Shown one piece after another: positions 51,767 through 59,535 of a stretch of 64,000 bases of DNA (its first letter is position 1; every line of letters starts with the position of its first letter). The translations under genes and the position numbers were made by a program. Source of the DNA: Tepidiforma bonchosmolovskayae (GTDB taxonomy: Bacteria; Chloroflexota; Dehalococcoidia; Tepidiformales; Tepidiformaceae); the NCBI RefSeq assembly GCF_008838325.1, contig NZ_CP042829.1, positions 558,001-622,000 of the forward strand, given 5' to 3'. Below the pieces are notes generated by a model, which searched no databases, was not told where the DNA came from, and saw only the letters and a program-made list of their open reading frames with translations.

Positions 51767-52828
51767 TCAGGTGGCGGGGGCGCCGAGCCAGTGGTCGATG
51801 GCTCGGGGGGCGCTGCTGGCGAACGGGAGAGCGACCGGGCAGCCGGTCCGGGCTGATTCGTAGGCGGCGCAGATGATTTCGAGGACGCGGAGGGCATCGC
51901 GGCCGGTGAATCGGGGCGCTGCGCGGCCGGCGACGGCATCGGCGAAGTTTTCGAGCTCCTGCGGGAAGCCGAACTGCCAGGCCTCTTCGTACATGACGTG
52001 GTGCCAGCCGGAGGGGCCGGCCGCAGGGCCGGGGCCGGGTTCGCGGTAGAGGTCGATGGCGGGGCCGCGGTCGAGGTTGGCGACAAGGCGGCCGCGCGGG
52101 CCGACGACTTCGAGGAGGTCGGCGCCGCCGGGAGTGGCCCAGGACGCCTCGACGGTTGCGAGGGCGCCGCCGGGGAAGCGGAGGTGAACGACGGCGTGGT
52201 CGTCGGCCGGTGTGCGGGCGGCGTGGCGGAAACGCCCGAGGACCGCGGAGATTGACCCGGGCCAGGCGTCCAAGACCCGGCAGACGACAGCGATGCCATG
52301 GGCGCCCATGTCGATGAGCGCGCCGCCGCCGGTGCGGTCGATCTGCCAGAACCAGTCGGCGTAGGGGCCGGCGTGGGCCTGGACCTGGCGGACGAGGTAC
52401 GGCTGCCCGAGCTCGCCGCGGCGGACGAGGGCGGCGGCGCGTTCGTACATGGGGGCGAAGAGGAGGTTTTCGGCGCAGGCGAGGAGGACGCCGGCGCGAT
52501 CGCAGGCGTCGACCATGTCGCGCGCGGCGGGCAGACCGTGGGCGAGCGGTTTCTCGCAGAGGACGTGCTTCCCGGCAGCTGCGGCGGCGATGGCGACGGG
52601 TGCGTGGAGGTCGTTGGGGGCGGCGATAGCGACGGCGTCGATCGGCGCCTCGGCCAGCAGGCGGCGCCAGTCGTCGAAGGCATGGGGGATGCCCCAGCGG
52701 CGGGCGAACTCAGCGGCGGAGCGAGGCGAGGCGACGGCGGTGAGCTGGACGGCGGGGACGCGGGCCGCTGCGTGGGCGTAGACGCCGGCGATGAAGCCGG
52801 CGCCGACCAGGCCGAGGCGGAGGGCCAT
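51767..52828 (-). CDS. Gfo/Idh/MocA-family oxidoreductase
   Basis: A 353-residue NAD(P)-dependent sugar or inositol dehydrogenase-like protein. The Rossmann start is LRLGLVGAGFIAGVYAHAA, the catalytic Lys is in CEKPLAHG, and the C-terminal domain has GGGALIDMGAHGI with the expected Asp/His. Substrate unknown. CACAAT ends six bases before the ATG and no Shine-Dalgarno is seen. It lies between the HAD gene upstream and the Thr/Pro-linker gene downstream on the same strand. Confidence 0.9.
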   Translation of the reverse strand: MALRLGLVGAGFIAGVYAHAAARVPAVQLTAVASPRSAAEFARRWGIPHAFDDWRRLLAEAPIDAVAIAAPNDLHAPVAIAAAAAGKHVLCEKPLAHGLPAARDMVDACDRAGVLLACAENLLFAPMYERAAALVRRGELGQPYLVRQVQAHAGPYADWFWQIDRTGGGALIDMGAHGIAVVCRVLDAWPGSISAVLGRFRHAARTPADDHAVVHLRFPGGALATVEASWATPGGADLLEVVGPRGRLVANLDRGPAIDLYREPGPGPAAGPSGWHHVMYEEAWQFGFPQELENFADAVAGRAAPRFTGRDALRVLEIICAAYESARTGCPVALPFASSAPRAIDHWLGAPAT

Positions 52829-52872
52829 GGGGGGATTGTGGGCGGGCCGGGAGCGGGGTGTCGAGGGCGGGG

Positions 52873-53547
52873 TCAGCCGCCGAGGAGGACGGCGAGGGCG
52901 CGGTCGAGGTCGGTGAAGCCGGGGAGGACGTGCCCGGCGCCGGCGGCGCGGAGCTCGGCCTCGGTGTAGCGGCCGGTGGCGACGCCGACGGCGCGGGCGC
53001 CGGCGGCAAGGGCAGCGGCGACGTCGAGCGGGGTATCGCCGATGACGACTGCGCTGGCCGGGTCGGCGGGGACGCCGACGGCTGCGGCGAGCGCGTCGAT
53101 GGCGGCGGCGACGATGCGGCTGCGGTCGGCGTGGTCGTCGCCGAAGCCGCCGGCGGCGAAGCAGTCCCAGAGGCCGAAGTGGCCGAGCTTCCGGCGGGCG
53201 CCTTCGCGGAGGTTGCCGGTGGCGAGGCCGATGCCGGGGAGTTCCCGCTGGAGGGCATCGAGCAGGGGTTTGACGCCGGGCAGGACCTGCCCGCCCTTTT
53301 CGGCGAGCGCGGCAGGGAGGTGGGCGAGATAGGCGTCGCGGACCTCGGCGAAGCGGGCAGCGGGGTGCCCGTGGCGTTCGAGCACCTCGGTGATGATGGC
53401 GCGGTCGGTTCGGCCGTCGAAACGGACGCCTTCGGTGGCGGCAGGGACGGCGATGACCTGTTCGAAGGCGCGGTCGAGGGCGGTCCGGCCGGCGCCGCTG
53501 GTGGCGATGAGGGTGAGGTCGATATCGAAGAGGAGGAGCGGGGGCAC
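52873..53547 (-). CDS. HAD-superfamily hydrolase (phosphoglycolate phosphatase-like)
   Basis: A 224-residue HAD phosphatase. Motif I is LLFDIDLTL (DxDxT with Leu before the Thr), motif II Thr is in GLATGN, and motif III/IV is VVIGDTPLDVAAA. A four-helix cap lies between. This is the Gph/PGP-type arrangement. TACACT ends six bases before the GTG at 53547, so the transcript is probably leaderless. Substrate unknown; small sugar or glycolate phosphates are usual. The Gfo/Idh/MocA gene follows 44 bases later. Confidence 0.88.
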   Translation of the reverse strand: MPPLLLFDIDLTLIATSGAGRTALDRAFEQVIAVPAATEGVRFDGRTDRAIITEVLERHGHPAARFAEVRDAYLAHLPAALAEKGGQVLPGVKPLLDALQRELPGIGLATGNLREGARRKLGHFGLWDCFAAGGFGDDHADRSRIVAAAIDALAAAVGVPADPASAVVIGDTPLDVAAALAAGARAVGVATGRYTEAELRAAGAGHVLPGFTDLDRALAVLLGG

Positions 53548-53630
53548 GGCTGGAGTGTAGGGCGCGGCGGGCGGGCGGGCGGTAAGGGGCCCGGACAGGA
53601 AGCGGGCCGCGGCCGACGAGCGGGCACTTT

Positions 53631-53656
53631 CGAACCGGGTTCGGTTTTGTTAGCAT
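53631..53656 (+). promoter_or_regulatory. P450 promoter region with 13-bp dyad
   Basis: CGAACC-G-GGTTCG (53631-53643) is a perfect dyad placed over the expected -35 of a promoter whose -10 would be TAGCAT (53651-53656). A Shine-Dalgarno GGAGGG precedes the ATG at 53688. The regulator is not encoded next to the gene. Confidence 0.45.
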
Positions 53657-53687
53657 GCGGCGAAGCAGTGGATGGAGGGACAGCGCC

Positions 53688-54917
53688 ATGACCGAGACCG
53701 CAACGAACGAGGTTCCGCTGGGCATCCAGCTGACGCCGCTCAACCCGGAGTACCAGCGAGACCCGTTCAGCCTGCTGGACCGGGTGCGTGAAGCGGGCCG
53801 GGTGATCTGGGACGAACAGTTCGGCCGGTGGCTGGTGGCCCGGTTCGAGGATGTGCACGCGATTTTGAACGACCGCGACCTCCTGGTGGACCCGCGGAAG
53901 GCGAACGAGAAGTCGTTCAACGCGATGTTCCGTCAGCGGCTGCTGGGGGAGGACCGGGAGCCGAGCATGCTGTTCCAGGACCCGCCGGCGCACACGCGGC
54001 TGCGGGGGCTGGTATCGAAGGCGTTTACGCCGCGGGCGATCGAGCGGATGCGGCCGCGGATCGAGGAGATTGCGCACGAGCTGTGCGACCGGGTGGAGGG
54101 GCAGGAGCGGTTCGACCTGATGGCCGCGTTCTGCCAGCCGTACCCGACGATCGTGATCGCCGAGATGCTGGGGGTGGACCCGAAGGACCAGGCGAACTTC
54201 AAGCGGTGGACCGACGACAGCGTGGCGGCCGGGTTCGATCCATTCGCGAGCGAAGAGGTGCGGCAGCGCGCGATGCGGGCAGGGGAGGAGCTGCAGGCGT
54301 ACCTGCGGCGGGTGATCGCGGAGCGGCGGGCCGAGCCGCGGGACGACCTGATCACGGCGATGCTACGGGCCGAGGATAACGGGGATTTCCTCAACGACGA
54401 GGAGGTGCTCTCGATGATCGGGCTGCTGCTGGCGGCCGGGAATGTGACGACCACGGACCTGCTCGGGAACGGGATGAAGAACCTGCTGCAGCACCCGGAC
54501 CAGGCGCAGCTGCTGCGGGAGCGGCCGGAGCTCATCGAGAACGCGGTGGAGGAGATGCTGCGGTACGAAGGGCCGGTGACGTTCAGCGGGCGGATCGTGC
54601 CGGACGACCGGGTGATTGCGGGGTGCCCGATGCAGAAGGGCGACTCAATCACGGTGGCGCTGGGCGGTGCGAACTACGACCCCCGGCTGCACAGGGACCC
54701 GCACAAGTTCGACGTGACCCGCGAGGACATCGACCATGTGGCCTTCGGCGGCGGGCGGCGGTACTGCCTCGGCGCGCCGCTGGCCCGGCTGGAGGCGCAG
54801 ATCGGGGTGCGGGTGCTGCTCGAACGGTTCCCGAAGATGCGGCTGGCGCAGCAGGAGCTGAAGTGGAAGCGGGTGCCGGGCTTCCGCGGGCTCGAGGAGC
54901 TGTGGGTCGAGGTGTAG
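53688..54917 (+). CDS. cytochrome P450
   Basis: A 409-residue soluble bacterial P450. The heme-thiolate loop is FGGGRRYCLGAPLARLE (Cys360), the K-helix ExxR is in VEEMLRYEGP, and FQDPPAHTRLRGLVSKAFTPR is the C-helix region that contacts heme propionates. The I-helix reads LLAAGNVTTTDLL, so the usual acid before the conserved Thr (AGxE/DT) is Val253. The start ATG at 53688 has GGAGGG upstream; an in-frame ATG at 53655 lacks one. Redox partners are not nearby. Substrate unknown. Confidence 0.92.
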   Translation: MTETATNEVPLGIQLTPLNPEYQRDPFSLLDRVREAGRVIWDEQFGRWLVARFEDVHAILNDRDLLVDPRKANEKSFNAMFRQRLLGEDREPSMLFQDPPAHTRLRGLVSKAFTPRAIERMRPRIEEIAHELCDRVEGQERFDLMAAFCQPYPTIVIAEMLGVDPKDQANFKRWTDDSVAAGFDPFASEEVRQRAMRAGEELQAYLRRVIAERRAEPRDDLITAMLRAEDNGDFLNDEEVLSMIGLLLAAGNVTTTDLLGNGMKNLLQHPDQAQLLRERPELIENAVEEMLRYEGPVTFSGRIVPDDRVIAGCPMQKGDSITVALGGANYDPRLHRDPHKFDVTREDIDHVAFGGGRRYCLGAPLARLEAQIGVRVLLERFPKMRLAQQELKWKRVPGFRGLEELWVEV

Positions 54918-56138
54918 TCAGCCGACGCCGGGGTTGACGGGGGCGTTGCCGATGACGCCCTCGCGGCGCAGTTCTTCGACCTGTTCGGCGGAGAGGCCGA
55001 GGAGGCCTCGCAGGATTTCGTCGTTGTGTTCGCCGAAGAGCGGGGCGTGGCGGCGCGGCCAGGGGTCGGCTTCGCGCAGGCGCCAGGCGGTGCGCGGCTG
55101 CTTCCACGGGTGCATCCGGGGGTGGGGGAGTTCGACCCAGTAGCGGCGGGCAGCCAGGTGGGGGTCCTCGTGGATGGTGACGGTGTCGAGGACGCGGCCT
55201 GCGGGGATGCCGGCGCCGGCGAGCAGTTCGAACACGTCCTGGGGGTCGCGGTCGGCGAGGGCGGCGCTCAGGCGGGCGTCGATGAGGTCGTGGTCGGCGG
55301 GGCCGCCGGGGAGGGCGGGGTCGATGCCGAGGAGGGCGGCGGCGCGCTCCCATTCGCCGCGGGTGCGGAAGGTCACGGCGAGCCACTGCTCTTCGCCAGC
55401 GCAGCGGTAGACGCCCTGGGCGAACCAGCGCGGGTCGCGGTTGCCGCGGTGGACGGGCCGTTCGCCGCGGAGCGAGGCGGCGACGAACGCCTCGCCGATG
55501 AGCGAGGAGAGGACCTCGCGCTGGGCGAGGTCGATGCAGGCGCCGCGGCCGGTGCGGCGGCGGGCGATGAGGGCGAGGGCGACGGCTGCGGCGGCGGCCT
55601 TGCCGGCAACGGGGTCGCCGTAGGAGATGCCGGTTTTGAAGGGGACGCCGTCGTCGCCGTAGCCGGTCATCGAGGCGAGGCCGCTCATCTGCTCGATAAT
55701 CGGGCCGAAGCCGACGTGGCTGCGCTCGGCGCCGGTCTTCCCGTAGCCGGCCATCGAGACGAGGATGATGTCGGGCCGGGCCTGGCGGAGGACATCGTAG
55801 CCGAGCCGGAGGTTATCGAGGACGTCGGCGCGGTAGTTCTCGATGACGACGTCGCAGTGGGGGACGAGGCGGAGGAAGGTTTCCCGGCCGAGCGGGTGAG
55901 CGAGGTCGAGGGTAAGGGACTTCTTGTCGCGGTTGTAGTCGTTGAAGTAGTAGGACGCGTTCCAGGGCTCGTCGACACCGGGCAGGGGGATGAGGGTGCG
56001 GATGTTGTCCCAGGCCCGGGGTGATTCGATCTTGATGACCTCGGCGCCCATTTCGGCGAGGATGCGGGTGGCGTAGGGGCCGGCCCACATCATGGTGAGG
56101 TCGGCGACGCGGATGCCTTCGAGCGGGAGGCGCTTCAT
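54918..56138 (-). CDS. CaiB/BaiF family CoA transferase (first of tandem pair)
   Basis: A 406-residue family III CoA transferase. The N-terminal LPLEGIRVADLTMMWAGPYATRILAEMGAEVIKIE, then NRDKKSLTLDL and the catalytic Asp in GISYGDPVAGKAAA are all present. Such enzymes move CoA between carboxylic acids with an aspartyl-anhydride intermediate. The ATG at 56138 overlaps the stop of the second CaiB gene by four bases (ATGA). It ends one base after the convergent P450 gene. Substrate unknown. Confidence 0.9.
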   Translation of the reverse strand: MKRLPLEGIRVADLTMMWAGPYATRILAEMGAEVIKIESPRAWDNIRTLIPLPGVDEPWNASYYFNDYNRDKKSLTLDLAHPLGRETFLRLVPHCDVVIENYRADVLDNLRLGYDVLRQARPDIILVSMAGYGKTGAERSHVGFGPIIEQMSGLASMTGYGDDGVPFKTGISYGDPVAGKAAAAAVALALIARRRTGRGACIDLAQREVLSSLIGEAFVAASLRGERPVHRGNRDPRWFAQGVYRCAGEEQWLAVTFRTRGEWERAAALLGIDPALPGGPADHDLIDARLSAALADRDPQDVFELLAGAGIPAGRVLDTVTIHEDPHLAARRYWVELPHPRMHPWKQPRTAWRLREADPWPRRHAPLFGEHNDEILRGLLGLSAEQVEELRREGVIGNAPVNPGVG

Positions 56139-57217
56139 GGACGGGGGCTCCACCGGGGGAGGATCTGGGCGGCCGGAACGGGGTCGGCGAGGGCGCCGGG
56201 ACGCCAGCCAAGGCCGAGGAAGGGCCTGCCGGGGATGCGCGCCTGGCCGGCGGGGGTATCGACGGTATCGAAGAAGCCGCGTTCCAGAAGCGCGGGGTTG
56301 TCGAGGAGTTCGAGCGGGGTGACGACGGCGCCGATGGGAACGCGGTGGCGGACGCCGAGTTCGAGGAGTTCGGCTTTCGTGCGTTCGCCGAACCAGGCGT
56401 AGAGCTTTGCCTGGAGTTCGTCGTCGTGGTTGGGGCGTTCGAGCGGGTCGCGGAAGCGGGGTTCGTCGAGTTCGGGGTCGCCGAGGAGGGAGAAGAGGGC
56501 GGGCACCTGGCGCTCGAGGGCGCAGACGCCGGCGTAGCCGTCAGCGCAGGGGTAGAGGCCCCAGAGGGCGCGGACGTGGTTGCCGGAGCGGATGGAGACG
56601 GCGCCTTCGTAGGCGCCGCGGGGGCCGTAGAGCTCGAGCATGCCGGCCATGCATTCCTGGAGCGAGATATCGACCCAGTCGCCTTCGCCGTGGACGAGGG
56701 CGCCGAAGTACGCCGTGACGGCGGCGCCGGCGGCATCGAGCCCGCCGAGGTAGAGGGCCTGGCTGCCGCCGGTGACGAGGGGCTCGCGCTGGTGCATCCC
56801 GGTGAGGGACATGATGCCGCCCATGGCGAACGCGGTGATGTTGGTGGCGGGGCAGGCCGCGTATGGGCCGTCCTGGCCGAAGGGGGTGATGGAGACGACG
56901 ACGAGGGCGGGGCGCTCGGCGCGGAGGGCGGCGGGGTCGAGCCCGCGGGCAGCGAGGGCGCCGGGCGGGCCGTCCTCGATGATGATGTCGGCGGCACGGG
57001 CGAGGGCGGCAAGTTCGGCGGCGTCGGCGCGGACGCGGCGCTTGCCGGGGAGGAGGTAGACGGCTTCGTCGGGCGAGAGGGATTCGACGTCGGGCTCGAC
57101 ACGGACGACATCGGCGCCGAAGCCGGCGAGCCAGCGGGCGGCGAAGGCTGCGGAGATGCCGCCGCCGATTTCGAGGACGCGGACGCCATCGAGGGGAAGG
57201 GAGGGGGATGCTTCCAT
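56135..57217 (-). CDS. CaiB/BaiF family CoA transferase-like (second of tandem pair, shorter)
   Basis: A 360-residue CaiB/BaiF-fold protein: LPLDGVRVLEIGGGISAAFAARWLAGFGADVVRVE, SITPFGQDGPYAA, and GSQALYLGGLDAAGAA, which keeps an Asp where the catalytic residue belongs. It is shorter and more divergent than its neighbour. The NRxK-type block between the Rossmann half and the middle is reduced (LLPGKRRVRAD). Adjacent unequal CaiB genes with ATGA coupling look like the two halves of the double-domain CoA transferases found in Actinobacteria and Chloroflexota. TAGAAT ends nine bases before the ATG. Confidence 0.85.
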   Translation of the reverse strand: MEASPSLPLDGVRVLEIGGGISAAFAARWLAGFGADVVRVEPDVESLSPDEAVYLLPGKRRVRADAAELAALARAADIIIEDGPPGALAARGLDPAALRAERPALVVVSITPFGQDGPYAACPATNITAFAMGGIMSLTGMHQREPLVTGGSQALYLGGLDAAGAAVTAYFGALVHGEGDWVDISLQECMAGMLELYGPRGAYEGAVSIRSGNHVRALWGLYPCADGYAGVCALERQVPALFSLLGDPELDEPRFRDPLERPNHDDELQAKLYAWFGERTKAELLELGVRHRVPIGAVVTPLELLDNPALLERGFFDTVDTPAGQARIPGRPFLGLGWRPGALADPVPAAQILPRWSPRP

Positions 57218-57251
57218 CGCCGGCGGATTCTACCGCCGGCAGCGCGGCGCG

Positions 57252-57683
57252 TCAGTCGAGGTAGACGTCGCCGAGCGGCTCGCGGGGGACGTCGTCGTGG
57301 GCGTTGATCATGTGGCGGGCGAGGACGGCGAGGCGCTCGAAGATGGGGTCCTGGAGTTCGCGGGGGACGCCGGCCTCGGTCCAGGCTTCGCGCATGAGGC
57401 GGAGCCAGCGGCCGGCGGCGCGCTCGTCGATGACGAAGGGGAAGTGCCGGCGGCGGAGGCGCGGGTGGCCGTAGCGGTCGCTGTACGAGGTGGGGCCGCC
57501 GAGCCACTGCTCGAAGAACCAGGCGAGCTTTTGCCTGCCGGGTTCGAGGTCTTCGGGGTAGAGGGGGCGGAGGATGTCGTCGGTCTCGACGCGGCGGTAG
57601 AAGGCTTCGACGATGCGCCAGACGGTCGGGGCGCCGCCGAGCTGGTGGTAGGGGGTGGGAGCGGCGGATTCGGCGGGGTTCAC
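57252..57683 (-). CDS. truncated hemoglobin, group II-like
   Basis: A 143-residue 2-on-2 globin. YHQLGGAPTVWRIVEAFYRRV is the B/C-helix start, and WFFEQWLGGPTSYSDRYGHPRLRRRHFPF carries the E-helix region and the proximal His in HFPF. Group II members (trHbO, YjbI) bind O2 or detoxify NO and peroxide. The GTG at 57683 is preferred since TATCAT ends seven bases upstream. It is the first gene of the minus-strand run leading to the CaiB pair, but with its own promoter-like element. Confidence 0.88.
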   Translation of the reverse strand: MNPAESAAPTPYHQLGGAPTVWRIVEAFYRRVETDDILRPLYPEDLEPGRQKLAWFFEQWLGGPTSYSDRYGHPRLRRRHFPFVIDERAAGRWLRLMREAWTEAGVPRELQDPIFERLAVLARHMINAHDDVPREPLGDVYLD

Positions 57684-57768
57684 GGGATCGATGATAGCCG
57701 GGCGGCGGGGCGCGAGGGTGGGCGAGCGGGTAAGATGAGGGTGGCCGGGTGTCCGGCGTGTGCGGTGC

Positions 57769-57845
57769 GCCCTCGTAGCTCAATCGGATAGAGCAGCTGA
57801 CTTCGGATCAGCAGGTTGTGGGTTCGAGTCCTGCCGAGGGCGCCA
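57769..57845 (+). tRNA. tRNA-Arg(TCG)
   Basis: A 77-base cloverleaf: acceptor GCCCTCG / CGAGGGC, D-arm with GCTCAATCGGATAGAGC, anticodon stem GCTGA / TCAGC with loop CTTCGGA (anticodon TCG, reads CGA), and T-loop TTCGAGT. Discriminator base G and CCA are encoded (57843-57845). It stands alone, not next to rRNA or other tRNA genes. Confidence 0.95.
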
Positions 57846-57871
57846 GTTTTCATTTGCGCGAGGCGGGCGGC

Positions 57872-58366
57872 CTACCAGCGTTCTTCGTGGACGAGCTCTT
57901 CGAGGGGCTTGCGCTTGCGGGCGACGGCCGGCGGCGGGCCAGCGCGCTCGGGGTCGAGGTAGCCGAAGCCGATAACGCGATTGATGAAGACCCCGGGCGG
58001 GATGCCGAGGAGTTCGCGGACGCGCTCTTCGGGCAGGTGGGCCGGGCAGGAGCCGATGCCGTCGTTCCAGGCGGCGAGCATCATGTTCTGGGCGCAGCGG
58101 CCGGCATCGAAGGGGTGTTCGTTGACCTGGGCGATGACGATGACGACCGCTGCATCGGCGAGCCAGCGGGCCATGGGGCTGAGGTCGGCAAGGGCCGGTT
58201 TGCCTTCGGGCGAGCGGACGACGATGAAGCGGTTCGGCTCGGCGTTCTTGGAGGAGGGGGTCATGCGGCCGGCCTGGAGGATGCGCCGGAGGGATTCTTC
58301 GGGGATGGGCTGCGGGAGGAAGGCGCGCCGGTCGCGCTTGGAGATGGTGCCGCGGTAGAGGTCCAT
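57872..58366 (-). CDS. nitroreductase family protein
   Basis: A 164-residue FMN-binding nitroreductase. The family signature is RRAFLPQPIPEESLRRILQAGRMTPSSKNAEPNRF split over helices A and B, with GRCAQNMMLAAWNDGIGSCPAHL and the C-terminal GFGYLDPERAGPPP. It reduces nitro or quinone compounds with NAD(P)H. TACAAT ends seven bases before the ATG at 58366, so it is probably leaderless. It is convergent with the tRNA gene. Shorter than the 200-220 residues of typical members. Confidence 0.9.
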   Translation of the reverse strand: MDLYRGTISKRDRRAFLPQPIPEESLRRILQAGRMTPSSKNAEPNRFIVVRSPEGKPALADLSPMARWLADAAVVIVIAQVNEHPFDAGRCAQNMMLAAWNDGIGSCPAHLPEERVRELLGIPPGVFINRVIGFGYLDPERAGPPPAVARKRKPLEELVHEERW

Positions 58367-58494
58367 GAGCCGGATTGTACGGGAGGGGGCGGGGCGGATG
58401 GTTGACGGCGAAGGCGGGCCCGGCAAGACTCAGCGAGCCCCTCACTGCCGGCGCGGGTGTGCCGGGGGCATTCCGAGGATGCGGAGGGAACGCG

Positions 58495-59535
58495 ATGGCC
58501 GAGACGCCCCCGGGCGAACTGGTCGACCTCGCAGCGCTGGAACGGTTCGTGAACGAGCATGTGCCGGGCGAGCCGGGGCCGATCACCGTCGAGAAGCATG
58601 TGGCGGGGTTTTCGAACGAGACCTTTTATGTCACCCGGGGCGAGCAGCAGTGGGTGATGCGGCGGCCGCCGCGGGGGCCACTACTGCCGACGGCGCACGA
58701 CGTCATCCGGGAGTACCGGTACATCGCGGCGCTGTACGGGCGGGCGCGGGTGCCGCGGCCGGTGGCGGTGTGCGAGGACCCATCGGTCGTCGGGGCGCCG
58801 TTCTACCTCATGGAGCGGCTGGAGGGGGTGGTGATCCGGTCGGAGGTGCCGGCGGCGTACGACACGCCGGAGGGGCGGCGGAAGGTGGCGGAGGAGCTGG
58901 TGGACGCGCTGGTGGAGCTGCATGCGGTGGACTGGCAGGCCGCGGGGCTCACGGGAAAGGGCGAGACGTACCTGCCGCGGCAGGTGGAGCGGTGGGCGAA
59001 GCAGTGGGAGCTGACCCGGCCGCGGACGAGGGAGCTGCCCGGGCTGGACGAGGCGACGGCGTGGCTGCGGGCGCGGATCCCGGCCGAGGCCGATGTCTCG
59101 GTGGTGCACGGCGACTACAAGCTGGACAACGTGATCTTTGCGGCGGATGAGCCGCGGCTGCTGGGGATCCTCGACTGGGAGATGGCGACGATCGGCGACC
59201 CGCTGGCGGACCTCGGCTGGCTCCTTTCGACGTGGGGCGACCAGGGCGACCCGCCGGGGACGCGGCAGCTGAACAACCGGTCGACGCTGACGGAGCTGGA
59301 AGGCTTCCCGGGCCGGGAGGAGATGGCTGCGCGGTACGAGGCGAAGAGCGGGCGCTCGATGAAGCACTTCGGCTTCTACAGCGTCCTGGCGGTATACAAG
59401 ATGGCGATCATCCTCGAGGGGCTGTACATGCACTACCTCGAGCGGACCGCCTCGAACCCGGGAGCTGCTGATTTCGAGTGGTATGTGCCGGTCCTGATCG
59501 ACCGGATGCATCGACTGATGGGGGAGTCGAACTAG
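58495..59535 (+). CDS. APH-family phosphotransferase (ACAD10/11-type kinase)
   Basis: A 346-residue aminoglycoside-phosphotransferase-fold kinase. GFSNETFYV is the P-loop-like turn, QWVMRRPP holds the Lys, the catalytic loop is HGDYKLDN (Brenner motif) and the metal loop is LDWEMATIGDPLADLGW. The group is that of the N-terminal kinase domain of human ACAD10/ACAD11, which acts with an acyl-CoA dehydrogenase on 4-hydroxy acyl groups. An ACAD11-like dehydrogenase is encoded at 16711. The ATG has GGAGGG upstream. The LLM gene starts on the next base after its stop. Confidence 0.88.
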   Translation: MAETPPGELVDLAALERFVNEHVPGEPGPITVEKHVAGFSNETFYVTRGEQQWVMRRPPRGPLLPTAHDVIREYRYIAALYGRARVPRPVAVCEDPSVVGAPFYLMERLEGVVIRSEVPAAYDTPEGRRKVAEELVDALVELHAVDWQAAGLTGKGETYLPRQVERWAKQWELTRPRTRELPGLDEATAWLRARIPAEADVSVVHGDYKLDNVIFAADEPRLLGILDWEMATIGDPLADLGWLLSTWGDQGDPPGTRQLNNRSTLTELEGFPGREEMAARYEAKSGRSMKHFGFYSVLAVYKMAIILEGLYMHYLERTASNPGAADFEWYVPVLIDRMHRLMGESN

